Shown here: positions 8,700-16,807 of the stretch, piece by piece
Layout: each line of letters begins with the position of its first letter
How positions within the stretch are numbered: the first letter of the stretch is position 1
Source: Clostridia bacterium
Lineage (GTDB): Bacteria > Bacillota > Clostridia > TANB77 > CAG-508
Direction: 5' to 3'
NCBI GenBank assembly: GCA_017404545.1
Contig: JAFRCC010000010.1
Location: 1 to 61,562 of the forward strand
DNA: 61,562 nt
The notes under the pieces: model-generated
The model's input: only the letters and a program-made list of their open reading frames with translations
Told to the model about the DNA's origin: nothing
Database searches by the model: none
Program-made: the position numbers and the translations under genes

Positions 8700-9353
8700 C
8701 TAGTTTTGATGACCAAATGTCATAACTACTTCAACAACTTTTCCTTCCAAAATTGTTATAACAATTTTACTATGGTCCTTTACAGCATATACGGGGTCAT
8801 CTCCTGGAAATCCAATAACTATAACTCTATCAACATTTGGATTGCTTTCATCCTTTAATAATATTGACTCTTCAGGATATGCGGAAAATACATCTTTTTC
8901 TGTAGATCCTACAGTTATCCCTCTAGCAGTCTTTAAATTGCTATTATTCCAAGACATCTGAGAAATTCGATTTGAATCCTCAGCACCTCTATATTCTATT
9001 GTTAATCCTAAACTTGTATATTTTGAAATTTTTACATTATCCCCTGTGGCATCTTCATAAACTAATTGACTATCATTTGGCTCTCCAATTATAGAAATAA
9101 CATCATTTTCCTTCATTCCTAATTTTAAATTATTACTGATTATTGCATCACTTGTAGAATAATCCTTTACTTTTGCTGACGAATTAACTCTATCGTTTTT
9201 TTCTTTTTCTACCTCTTCAATATTAGCTATTCTATTTTCTAATTCTCCTGTTTTATTTTTTTCTTTTTGTAGTGAATCCCATAAATACCATCCACCAGCA
9301 CCTACTGCAGCCACTAATATAATTACCAATAAACTTACAACTACTTTTTTCAT
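8700..9353 (-). CDS. Membrane-anchored protein with BLIP/SmpA-like repeat
   Basis: 217 residues. The N-terminal helix (residues 4-24) anchors the protein; a short coiled coil (KEKNKTGELENRIANIEEVEKEKN) leads to an extracellular domain. LKLGMKENDVISIIGEPND and, later, RGITVGSTEKDVFSAYPEE have the pattern of the beta-lactamase-inhibitor/SmpA-like fold (G-M-x-x-x-D-V-x-x-x-x-G-x-P), present twice. The broken gene at 12869-13363 is a paralogue (shared TARGI, VGYPNDNPVY against VIGFPGDDPVY). Function unknown; binding of another envelope protein is a reasonable guess. Confidence 0.6.
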   Translation of the reverse strand: MKKVVVSLLVIILVAAVGAGGWYLWDSLQKEKNKTGELENRIANIEEVEKEKNDRVNSSAKVKDYSTSDAIISNNLKLGMKENDVISIIGEPNDSQLVYEDATGDNVKISKYTSLGLTIEYRGAEDSNRISQMSWNNSNLKTARGITVGSTEKDVFSAYPEESILLKDESNPNVDRVIVIGFPGDDPVYAVKDHSKIVITILEGKVVEVVMTFGHQN

Positions 9354-9477
9354 TTAAAATTCCTCCTTTGGTTATTTTAGAAAATAGTATAATTTTCCTC
9401 TTACGAATCTAATTCTAAACTATTAATATTTATTTTTCAAGTATATTTTTTTATATGATACTCATCAATCTAAGTAA

Positions 9478-9511
9478 AAAAAACGCCAACACTGCATAAT
9501 TGGCGTTTTTT
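9478..9511 (-). terminator. Terminator of the toxin-antitoxin operon
   Basis: AAAAACGCCAA pairs with TTGGCGTTTTT, with T-runs on both sides, so it can stop transcription from either strand. Its stem overlaps the toxin stop codon. Confidence 0.85.
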
Positions 9512-9833
9512 AGTCTTCAAGTAACTTTAAATAATTTCGACCACTATATAATACTCTATATATAACTACTTGTTTGTATTCTTCATCTACATCATATAAT
9601 GCTACATAGTTATCAACGACTAATTTTCTATATATTTCATCATTTTTTTGTATATTAACTTCTACACACATGTATGGGTTGTGTTCTAATTCTAAAAACC
9701 CATTTTCAATTTTTTCCATCAATCTATTAGCAGCAGATTTATTGTCTAGATTTTTATGGATATACTCATATATTTCATCAAGTTCATCTAAAGCTACATC
9801 GGTCAATATGACTTCATAAATATTAGTATCCAT
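9510..9833 (-). CDS. RelE/ParE-family toxin
   Basis: 107 residues with the ParE/RelE layout: an N-terminal strand (YEVILTDVALDELDEIYEYI), a long helical hairpin (LDNKSAANRLMEKIENGFLELE) and C-terminal strands (YRKLVVDNYVALYDVDEE then VVIYRVLYSGRNY). Family members either cleave mRNA at the ribosome or poison gyrase; the sequence does not decide which. The start overlaps the end of the antitoxin gene by 11 bases, as is usual for such pairs. Confidence 0.85.
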   Translation of the reverse strand: MDTNIYEVILTDVALDELDEIYEYIHKNLDNKSAANRLMEKIENGFLELEHNPYMCVEVNIQKNDEIYRKLVVDNYVALYDVDEEYKQVVIYRVLYSGRNYLKLLED

Positions 9834-10059
9834 ATTTTTCCCTCAACTCCTTAAATGCTGTTCTAGCACTGTGAACTTTTCCTTCTTTGTATTGCTTTTT
9901 GCTCTTTTCTAATTTGTTAAAAAAAACATCTTTCTCATATTGCTCTAAACTAATTACCAATAAATCTTTTTTGTTTTTTCTTTTTACAATCATAGGCTCT
10001 ATATCATCAACGTTATTTACTACATCTTCAAGTTCTCTAACAGAAATTTCTTTTGGCAT
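9823..10059 (-). CDS. Phd/YefM-family antitoxin
   Basis: 78 residues beginning KEISVRELEDVVNNVDD, followed by PMIVKRKNKKDLLVISLEQYE, the DNA-binding beta-alpha fold of Phd/YefM antitoxins. The C-terminal tail (KKQYKEGKVHSARTAFKELREKYGY) would bind the toxin encoded immediately downstream. It probably represses its own promoter together with the toxin. AAAGG lies upstream of the ATG. Confidence 0.85.
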   Translation of the reverse strand: MPKEISVRELEDVVNNVDDIEPMIVKRKNKKDLLVISLEQYEKDVFFNKLEKSKKQYKEGKVHSARTAFKELREKYGY

Positions 10060-10430
10060 AAAATCACAACCTTTCTATTACCATTTTATCATAAATAAAT
10101 GACTTGAACAATATTTGTTATAAAACTTCTCTTGTATAATGTTTTACGTTATATAATAATCATTTTTTTGAAATACAAACAGCACTCAAAATACTGAAAA
10201 ACTGGAATTAAAAATCTGCAATTTAAATCAAATAAAAATTATTCAACAAATGTTCGGTTTTTTAAGATTAGCTGTTTGAACGTAGTGAGTTACAGATATC
10301 TTATGCAAAGCTAATTTTAATGTTCGTTTTATAAAAATCACAAAATTTTAAAACTTTGCACATAATTTAGCTCTTAGCGAGATTTTAATCGAGCTTTACT
10401 TTTGTTTATATTTATATTAAATTTATAGTC

Positions 10431-10553
10431 TTAATCCATTTTAGCTTTAAATGTATCTATCATTGCTTTTGGTATTTTGTCCACACTTTCTTTTGGGACA
10501 AAATTTAGTATTTCAATTACTTTTTTATATGCTTTTGCATAGTTATCTTCCAT
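10431..10553 (-). CDS. Short 40-residue open frame, probably a remnant
   Basis: Starts at ATG 10553 with GGAGG 10 bases upstream and reads MEDNYAKAYKKVIEILNFVP, then KESVDKIPKAMIDTFKAKMD and stop. The pattern resembles the N-terminus of small hypothetical proteins of Clostridia that continue for another 40 or more residues, so this copy may be truncated. A second tiny frame (10573-10638, 21 codons) lies just upstream. The surrounding 10060-10670 is otherwise AT-rich sequence without a gene that I can support. Confidence 0.35.
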   Translation of the reverse strand: MEDNYAKAYKKVIEILNFVPKESVDKIPKAMIDTFKAKMD

Positions 10554-10670
10554 CTTTAGTTTTCCTCCAATACTAAAATACAAATTCTATGTATTCATCC
10601 ATAGCTGGTGTTGATTTTAATTCTTCATCATTTGTCATACAATTCTTGTAAAGAATTGCAAGTAGTTATA

Positions 10671-11183
10671 TTATTTTTTAGGATAATCTATACTGTACTT
10701 TATTATTCTTCCCTGATCATCTTTGAATTCTGTATCAGAGAGAATTGTACAAGTTAATGTATTCCCATTTTTTATTACTTTATTTTCCGAATTATCACCA
10801 TCAGGAGTTAAGTTCATTGTAAGTATGTCTCCATTGATAGAGAATGTTCCATCATAATATTCCGAATCATTAGAAGAACTTCTTGGAAGATATGTGTAAT
10901 ACATAGTGTTGTCTTTATATAGCTCTATTTGAATTCCTAAATCGCTACTTTTGTAAGTATATCGTGCGTCTAATTTTAAATTCTTAGATGTATTATCATT
11001 ACTATTAGTATTTATTATTTCATTGTCCGTGTTACTCTGAATTGTATTATTTTGTTGCGTACTATTAACAATATCTTCTTTTTGTTTTTCTTCTGTGTTA
11101 TCTTTACTACAACCAGTAAATGAAATGATAGTAAATGCTATCATAAGTGCTATTATAGCTAAACTTAAAATTTTCTTTTGCAT
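10671..11183 (-). CDS. Lipoprotein of unknown function
   Basis: 170 residues. A lipoprotein signal with lipobox FTGC (cysteine about residue 25) is followed by a low-complexity Asn/Thr/Glu stretch and a small beta-rich domain (YTYKSSDLGIQIELYKDN, YYDGTFSINGDILTMNL) in the style of DUF5640-like lipocalin/META domains, in which a value is displayed on the outer face of the membrane. Function unknown. The gene 11225-12166 next to it ends with a similar beta domain (GDATMSIKSDN, GDGSFSIENDTI), so the two may act together. Confidence 0.65.
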   Translation of the reverse strand: MQKKILSLAIIALMIAFTIISFTGCSKDNTEEKQKEDIVNSTQQNNTIQSNTDNEIINTNSNDNTSKNLKLDARYTYKSSDLGIQIELYKDNTMYYTYLPRSSSNDSEYYDGTFSINGDILTMNLTPDGDNSENKVIKNGNTLTCTILSDTEFKDDQGRIIKYSIDYPKK

Positions 11184-11224
11184 AATTACTTTCCCTCCTA
11201 CTACTATAAATTAAATGTATAATT

Positions 11225-12166
11225 TTATTCTGTAAATGTCCATACTTTATTATCTCTTGAATCTTGGATTTTTGAGCTGTTAACAATTCTAAATCTTCTC
11301 ATTGCTGAACCACTAGTACTCCATCCCGCAACTTTAGGAATTATTGTATCATTTTCTATGGAAAAACTTCCATCACCTTTCCAGTTGTTTTTTGTTTCTA
11401 CATGTACAGAATTATCGCTTTTTATACTCATTGTAGCATCACCACATGTATATGTTCCAAAAGGTATTCTATATTGACTATTATAAATTCCGTTATCATC
11501 CATTTGTAGTCTATTATTCTCAATAGTTTCAATTTTTTTATTTATTTCTGTCATATCATTATTTGTATAATTGGTTTTAATATTTTCCATATCAGATTCT
11601 AAACTACTTTTTCTTATACTATAAAATTTAATCTCATTTTCTAATAATATAAATTTTGAATCCAAATCATTTTCCTGTAGCTCCGTAATATCTTTCTTTT
11701 CACTTATAATATCTTCAATACTTTCATATCTATTACTTGCAATTTGTGGCTTTAAAAAGTATTCTAATCTTTTGCTCTCTAAATTATAAGCATAGTTCAT
11801 GCCTGTTGATGTGAAATTACTGCTAGTTTTAACTTCATCTCCTGCTATATGAATTATTTTCATAACATAAGTATTATTTTTATCCTTATATTTAATAGCC
11901 AAAAATGGGTCTGATGTTGTATAGCTATCAAATAAGCCTCCAACCAATTGAGTATCTTCACTTGCGTTTTCATCAGAAAAAAATGTTTCGTTTAAATATT
12001 TCTCGTATTTCTTTATGTATGAAGAATCGTTATCCTTTTTGCTTGCTATTTCATTTTTCTCGTTATTTGAGTCGTCACCACTTTTTTTGCCACATCCAGT
12101 TAATGCAAACATTGAACTCACCAACATTATGACAATTAGTGTTATACTTAAAAATTTCTTTTTCAT
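11225..12166 (-). CDS. Larger lipoprotein of unknown function
   Basis: 313 residues. Signal peptide with lipobox LTGC (cysteine about 25), then an acidic Asn/Asp/Lys linker, a central domain with a helical region (residues 150-215, charged, possible coiled coil) and a C-terminal beta domain (FGTYTCGDATMSIKSDNSV) comparable to that of the lipoprotein downstream. It precedes that gene by 41 bases on the same strand and is likely co-transcribed. No enzymatic motif seen. Confidence 0.65.
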   Translation of the reverse strand: MKKKFLSITLIVIMLVSSMFALTGCGKKSGDDSNNEKNEIASKKDNDSSYIKKYEKYLNETFFSDENASEDTQLVGGLFDSYTTSDPFLAIKYKDKNNTYVMKIIHIAGDEVKTSSNFTSTGMNYAYNLESKRLEYFLKPQIASNRYESIEDIISEKKDITELQENDLDSKFILLENEIKFYSIRKSSLESDMENIKTNYTNNDMTEINKKIETIENNRLQMDDNGIYNSQYRIPFGTYTCGDATMSIKSDNSVHVETKNNWKGDGSFSIENDTIIPKVAGWSTSGSAMRRFRIVNSSKIQDSRDNKVWTFTE

Positions 12167-12246
12167 ACTATCCTTCCCTTCTGTATTTTTTTATAACTCA
12201 TATTTTATAAAAAGGAATCGTATAAGTCAATAAATTTTAAAATCTG

Positions 12247-12507
12247 TTATTCGTTAACTGTCTGATTACTTGCTTTATCAACTTGCTCATTAACTGCCTC
12301 ATTTTGTTGGCTAGTAATGTAATTTTGAACTTCTTGCCTTATTACTTCCTCATAATCGTAGTTTGCCACTACATCTGAATAATTAGGTCGACCATATCCG
12401 AGTACATCTTCACTATCTACATCATAATCTCTATATGCACAACTATTTGAAGTATTACCTTCAATAGTATAGACTCGGTTATTATCTTTATCAAATTCCT
12501 TTTCTAG
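12247..12507 (-). pseudogene. C-terminal CHAP-domain (cell-wall amidase) fragment
   Basis: The minus strand is open without a start from 12507 and reads VYTIEGNTSNSCAYRDYDVD, then DVLGYGRPNYSDV, a characteristic C-terminal part of CHAP amidase/peptidase domains (the IEGN and LGYGRP motifs). It ends with a Gln/Asn-rich tail and stop at 12247. The catalytic cysteine and histidine part is missing because an IS3 remnant begins at 12508. Confidence 0.7.
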
Positions 12508-12800
12508 TTAAGTAGTTCGTGGAGCTTGTATCTTTTTTAGATGACTTAATAGAAGAAGTTCAACGTCTTCGAATGGAAAACGAATACTAAAAAAAATTAA
12601 ATGCCTTAGTTCAGGAAAGAATCAAGCGAGAGAACAAGAAAAAGTAATTGTTGTTGATGAATTAAGGCATAAATATAGCTTGAAAGAATTATTAAAATTA
12701 GCAGAAATACCAAGAAGTACTTTTATTATCAATATTTCATGAAAATAGAGGTTGTAGAGAAGATATAATTCTTATCAAGGAACAATAACAGACGAATAAA
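12508..12800 (+). pseudogene. Decayed IS3/IS150-family transposase remnant
   Basis: On the plus strand, in shifting frames with stops, one can read EEVQRLRMENEY, KKLNALVQERIKREN, KKVIVVDELRHKYSLKELLK and LAEIPRSTF. This is the end of OrfA (leucine-zipper region) and the start of OrfB of the IS150 group. The remnant is about 290 bases, has at least two frame breaks and no catalytic DDE part. It abuts and interrupts the CHAP-domain gene. Confidence 0.75.
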
Positions 12801-12812
12801 GTTTTTATTAAT

Positions 12813-12852
12813 AAAAAAAGATTTAAACCTAACTAGTTCAAATCTTTTTTTT
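12813..12852 (-). terminator. Hairpin terminator after the 12869 pseudogene
   Basis: AAAAAAGATTT pairs with AAATCTTTTTT across an inner GAAC/GTTC-like stem; T-runs flank both sides. It still stands although the gene upstream is broken. Confidence 0.7.
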
Positions 12853-12868
12853 TGTGATTTTTACAATC

Positions 12869-13363
12869 TTATTCTGCAAAACCATATGCAATTGTAATTC
12901 CTGTTACTTTATCATTGTTTATATCAAAGTATATTTTTCCTCTTTCAGTTTCATATACAGGATTATCATTTGGGTAGCCGACTGTTATTCCTCCGTTTCC
13001 TACATTATCCAAAATTGAATTTGAAGGATAATTTTGTAATATTTTTTCTTTAGAATCTCCAATTTTTATTCCACGAGCTGTTTGTAATGTTGATTTTCCG
13101 TATATGCTTATTCTAATCATAGATCCATCTGGATTATCAGCACTAATAGAATTCTCAACAGTTAATCCATTTGACTCATAATCAAGTTTAACAATATTTC
13201 GACCTGTAGCATCTTCTGTATATTGTCTTGAAGTTGTTGGATCTCCATATTTACTTTCTAATGCTTTTGCACTTTCTCCTAATTTAAAACCATCAATCTC
13301 TAAATCTTTTTCAGAGAAAGCAGTTACCGTGTTTGATGACTTTTGATTAACTAGCTTTAGTAT
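12869..13363 (-). pseudogene. Broken paralogue of the 8700-9353 protein
   Basis: The frame is open from 13363 to 12869, but the only ATG (13120) lies in the middle of the domain; the part upstream (LEIDGFKLGESAKALESKYG, QYTEDATGRNIVKLDYES) clearly belongs to the same fold as the 8700 gene (LKLGMKENDV, YEDATGDNVKI). Further upstream a coiled-coil piece (VEKLNTKAS) is found in another frame, so a one-base change and loss of the anchor region have inactivated the gene. It directly follows the zinc-ribbon gene. Confidence 0.7.
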
Positions 13364-13372
13364 TCAGTTTTT

Positions 13373-13990
13373 CTACTTTAATTTTTTGCCACAATCTGCA
13401 CACCTGTGAGTTTCTTTTGCGCAGATATCACACATTTCATCAATAGTGCTTATAAAATTTTTCTTACATATTGGACATGCTCTATCATACGAAAGAATTG
13501 GAGGACTTATACCTGGCTCATAATAAGAATGTTTTCCATCGGCCATACAAAAATCATCTCCAAACAATGCACTAGCCTCTTTTTGTTTAGTAGATATCGG
13601 TAACACTATTGTTAACACAAATAGAGCTATATAAAGTATTAATGATAAAATAAGATATATTGTATTTCTTATAGCTACTTTCTTTTCTTTGCTAACATGT
13701 TTCAATAAGAAACATGGTATATAGAATACATTAAAAAAGTATAATCCTATAATATGTAATGCCTTGTTATCTAAATTTGTATCTTGTGCAGCTTTTACAA
13801 TGGCATAAATCATTTCACCTAATATAGCAAATGTCATTATAAGTATAATGATAAACCCAATTGGTAATATAGCAGTCGGTACTCCGCTCATCATTTCTTC
13901 ATTATTTATTCCAAAAGCACACATTCCTACAAAACAATCAACAAAAACTATATATACTATATTTAATATATGACTCCAATATTTCTTCAT
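13373..13990 (-). CDS. Membrane protein with C-terminal zinc ribbons
   Basis: 205 residues. Four hydrophobic helices (about 8-28, 38-60, 78-98, 110-130) are followed by a cytoplasmic or extracellular tail with paired cysteines: CPICKKN, CDICAKE and CADCGKK. The spacing C-x2-C and C-x2-C suggests one or two zinc ribbons of the double-zinc-ribbon kind. The tail ends CADCGKKLK at the stop. Function unknown; it heads towards DUF2752 and DUF4234 genes upstream, all small membrane proteins on the same strand. Confidence 0.6.
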   Translation of the reverse strand: MKKYWSHILNIVYIVFVDCFVGMCAFGINNEEMMSGVPTAILPIGFIIILIMTFAILGEMIYAIVKAAQDTNLDNKALHIIGLYFFNVFYIPCFLLKHVSKEKKVAIRNTIYLILSLILYIALFVLTIVLPISTKQKEASALFGDDFCMADGKHSYYEPGISPPILSYDRACPICKKNFISTIDEMCDICAKETHRCADCGKKLK

Positions 13991-14007
13991 AAAACCATCC
14001 CTATCTT

Positions 14008-14379
14008 CTATATTTCTGTTGGTCCTAAGAAACTAAAATAAGGAATGTTTCTTAGTATACCATATAAAATTACTATTATTAATAATAAAAACCATACTAA
14101 ATTTGGTATCTTATACTTTAATTTAAAAAAAATTTTACATATAAAATGTATTATAAAAAAAGGAATTGCTATTGTAAATAACATATTATATCTAAATGCT
14201 TGGTATATATCTAATTTAAAAAGCGAAAGAAACATTCTTGTTCCTCCGCATCCTGGACAATATAATCCTGTTGTTTTATAAACAATACAAGGAATTCTAC
14301 AATTATTTCTTATTAAAACTATAATAAATAGAATTCCTAGTATTACAAAACTAATAACATCTTTTTGCTTTTTATTCAT
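14008..14379 (-). CDS. DUF2752 membrane protein
   Basis: 123 residues. YCPGCGGTRMFLSLFKLDIYQAFRYN is the signature of DUF2752 (C-P-x-C-G-x-T-R followed by a helix ending in N). Three or four membrane helices surround it. The family occurs widely in Bacteroidetes and Firmicutes without known function. Its start lies 3 bases after the stop of the DUF4234 gene, so translation may be coupled. Confidence 0.8.
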   Translation of the reverse strand: MNKKQKDVISFVILGILFIIVLIRNNCRIPCIVYKTTGLYCPGCGGTRMFLSLFKLDIYQAFRYNMLFTIAIPFFIIHFICKIFFKLKYKIPNLVWFLLLIIVILYGILRNIPYFSFLGPTEI

Positions 14380-14382
14380 AAA

Positions 14383-14742
14383 TTAAGCTTGAGTTGTGCT
14401 GTTTGTAGCTATTTTGTTTAATTCACTTTGGATTATAGCCCAATTTACTATTTGGAATCCAAATATTGCAAGAATTAAATATAAAACAGAATTATCTTTA
14501 GCAGCTATACCATGCTTTTGATTTGCTTCGTACATTTCTTTTCCTAATTTATAGCTCCAGTACATTCCATATATACCACATGTTACTAAATTAAGTAAGA
14601 ACGCAACTCCTCCTGATATGTTTGGATTATTATTTGCTTTTCCAACATCATCAGAAAGTACTATAAACCAGTATATTCCATATATACCACACGTTACAAT
14701 ACTTAATAAAATTGCCACTGCAACATTTCTTTGTTGTATCAT
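14383..14742 (-). CDS. DUF4234 membrane protein
   Basis: 119 residues with the repeated motif VTCGIYGIYWF (residues 16-26) and VTCGIYGMYWSYKLG (residues 53-67), the signature of DUF4234, in two membrane hairpins, plus a third hydrophobic segment near 90. The repeat shows an internal duplication. AAGGAGG precedes the ATG. Function of the family is not known. It heads a three-gene group (DUF4234, DUF2752, zinc-ribbon protein). Confidence 0.8.
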   Translation of the reverse strand: MIQQRNVAVAILLSIVTCGIYGIYWFIVLSDDVGKANNNPNISGGVAFLLNLVTCGIYGMYWSYKLGKEMYEANQKHGIAAKDNSVLYLILAIFGFQIVNWAIIQSELNKIATNSTTQA

Positions 14743-14898
14743 TTGTTCATCCTCCTTTTTTTATTATTCACTATAATGATATATCAAGTAAATAAAAAAA
14801 ACAATAAAATTATAGATATTTCTGGATTTTTTTATGAAAAAAGACAAAAAATGTAAAAAAATGTATGGTTCTGTTTGGGGCTCCGTTTGTATAAAAAA

Positions 14899-14931
14899 CT
14901 AGAGCTCATGTATACTACACATAAGCTCTAG
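14899..14931 (-). terminator. Terminator of the purA-like gene
   Basis: CTAGAGCT pairs with AGCTCTAG across a 17-base loop; on the minus strand it is followed by TTTTTTATA. It lies about 75 bases after the stop codon of the purA-like gene. Confidence 0.75.
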
Positions 14932-15005
14932 AAATAACAAAATAAATAAAATTAGTAGGTATTTGCCCTTTTTATCTTAAGAAAATGAAGCGGCTTAGAT
15001 TGCTC

Positions 15006-16499
15006 TTAAGCTCTACCAAAATCAGCCACCTTGAATTTCTCAATCAGAGACCTTCCATATGCTGTGAGTGCAACAAAATCAGTATTAGAACCGCCTGTCC
15101 CGATAAACTTTACAACAGCTCCAGAATAATACTCAACGTGCGCCAAAAAGCGCCACGCCTCCATAGGAATATTACTTTCACTATCAGCATGCTTAATATC
15201 CCAACCTGTCGGAATCGTTTCGTAAATCGGCTCAAACTCAGACTGCATATCTGGCCAGAAAGTTGTAGCTTCACCCGTATACTTGTTCCGGTATGCTATG
15301 CAAATTTTTGCTTTTCCACCAGGAATCATTCCAATGGTGTCCATGCAATTTACTGCAAGAATTCTGCTCCCGTTTCTTTGAACAGCAGCTTTAATGGCTA
15401 CAGCATCAATCCATCCCAGATTGCGCAAACGACCCGTAGTTACACCTTTTTCTCCATTGTTCTCATAAATATATTCTGCAACCAAGCGTTCCGTAATAGC
15501 ATGCTTTCTGACATCTTCATCATCAGAAGTAATGTCGCTTTGATAGGTAAATCCAGTAACAAAAGGTCCACCACCAACTTTGCTGGCGTACGCCTTGCAT
15601 ACCAGAATAGTGCCATCTGTAATATCTGCGGGGGTAATTCCTGCATCAGCCATAGCTCCAACAACTGTTGTGTGTGTTGACGTTACGAAATTTCCTTCAT
15701 TACCAAAGAGGCAGTCAAGCCCAAACGCCTGACTTACTTCCAGAACAACTGCCCAACCCAAATCTCTTGTTCTCTGAATAATGGGCATAGACTCAACAAT
15801 GTTCAACTTCTGAATTGCCTCGTACAGAGTTTCCATATAGTTTTGAACACTGCCATACTCTGCTGCAATATCATCCCATATATACTCCGGAATATCAGGA
15901 AGTTTATCGAACATTGCCTTAAGCTCCGCTGCAGATTTACACGCCTTTGCCTTAAAAAACTGAATGTGCACTCTAAGTGCACGGAGTGAAACAGCCGGAC
16001 CAACACCAGAGCCAGTAGAACCAACTTTTGCGCTCCCACTTTTTTCCTTACAGCTCTCGTAATAGCCATCAAGCTTACGTTCAATCAGAGTGCAGAACGT
16101 AGCTCTTCCGTCAATAAGAATACGCTCCCGCTGCTCTTCGGGAAGTTTCTCAGCTTCTTTAAGAATTCTTACAGGGTCGAGAAGCATGCCAGCTCCCAAC
16201 AGAATAAGGTCACTCACCAGTCCACCAGAAGGCAGATAGTGAAAATCATACTTTTTGCCAGTGGCAGCATCTACTACAGTGTGTCCAGCATTGCCACCAC
16301 CCTGTCCACGGACGTTGATTACCTTAAATCCTTTAGCTTTGTACTTACGGATAATAAGGTCGTCGAATTTGCCTTTACCTTCGTCTCCAAAGTGAGCTCC
16401 TACAACAGCACAGCCCTTTATATAGTTGAGAGCATATGTGTGGTTTGCATTAGAATTGCACTCACTAATGAAGCGTGTTACATCAAACTTTTTTTCCAT
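15006..16499 (-). CDS. purA: Divergent adenylosuccinate synthetase, GC-rich
   Basis: 497 residues, longer than the usual 425-435. Adenylosuccinate synthetase joins IMP and aspartate with GTP in AMP synthesis. The GTP loop is FGDEGKGK (residues 37-44) with the catalytic Asp39 kept, which argues against the phage PurZ branch where this residue is changed. GGGNAGHTVV gives His73; VGSTGSGVGPA and VTSTHTTVVGAMADAG fit the IMP loop and the VTS strand; GRLRNLGWID matches the aspartate-binding GRPRRCGW loop in altered form. The first 26 residues and an insert near 200-250 are extra. Composition (28/60 G+C at 15241-15300) and CGT/CGC arginine codons differ from the host. Own promoter and terminator; neighbours unrelated. 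Probably acquired. Confidence 0.88.
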   Translation of the reverse strand: MEKKFDVTRFISECNSNANHTYALNYIKGCAVVGAHFGDEGKGKFDDLIIRKYKAKGFKVINVRGQGGGNAGHTVVDAATGKKYDFHYLPSGGLVSDLILLGAGMLLDPVRILKEAEKLPEEQRERILIDGRATFCTLIERKLDGYYESCKEKSGSAKVGSTGSGVGPAVSLRALRVHIQFFKAKACKSAAELKAMFDKLPDIPEYIWDDIAAEYGSVQNYMETLYEAIQKLNIVESMPIIQRTRDLGWAVVLEVSQAFGLDCLFGNEGNFVTSTHTTVVGAMADAGITPADITDGTILVCKAYASKVGGGPFVTGFTYQSDITSDDEDVRKHAITERLVAEYIYENNGEKGVTTGRLRNLGWIDAVAIKAAVQRNGSRILAVNCMDTIGMIPGGKAKICIAYRNKYTGEATTFWPDMQSEFEPIYETIPTGWDIKHADSESNIPMEAWRFLAHVEYYSGAVVKFIGTGGSNTDFVALTAYGRSLIEKFKVADFGRA

Positions 16500-16684
16500 T
16501 GTTATACGACCTCCAATCGTATTTTCATGTTGCTAATGTCGAATGTACGGCAAAGAGCTTTCACTCCTTGGGCTTAATTCTCCATTTTCATGGAGCTAAG
16601 CACTTTGGTTTAATCTGATAGATATATCGCCCTCCATTTTTATTATTTTTTATGTTAAAATTCTTTTTCAGAATTATGACACTA

Positions 16685-16713
16685 CTTATATCATGATTCT
16701 TGTATTATGTCAA
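16685..16713 (-). promoter_or_regulatory. Sigma-A promoter of the purA-like gene
   Basis: On the minus strand TTGACA (16713-16708), 17 bases, TATAAG (16690-16685). The predicted RNA start is about 180 bases ahead of the ATG, giving a long leader that contains a CTCCAT/ATGGAG hairpin near 16585. Confidence 0.75.
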
Positions 16714-16774
16714 TGATAATGAGACTTTTTTTTATACCATTTCGTCATAGTTTTCGCATTATATCAACAAAAAA

Positions 16775-16802
16775 AGCACTTCATTTTAATTTGAAGTGCT
16801 TC
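16775..16802 (-). terminator. Rho gene terminator
   Basis: AGCACTTCA pairs with TGAAGTGCT over an AT loop, followed on the minus strand by TTTTTTT. It lies just after the rho stop codon. Confidence 0.85.
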
Positions 16803-16807
16803 ATTTT

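Noticed and set aside
14985..15680. Long plus-strand open frame opposite the purA-like gene (231 codons)
   Set aside because: It mirrors a clear enzyme gene, has no ribosome site and its sequence has no protein-like pattern; GC-rich genes often leave such open shadows.
15006..16499. PurZ (2-aminoadenine phage pathway) instead of PurA
   Set aside because: The catalytic aspartate of GDEGKGK is kept, while PurZ is known for replacing it; no DatZ or MazZ partner is present.
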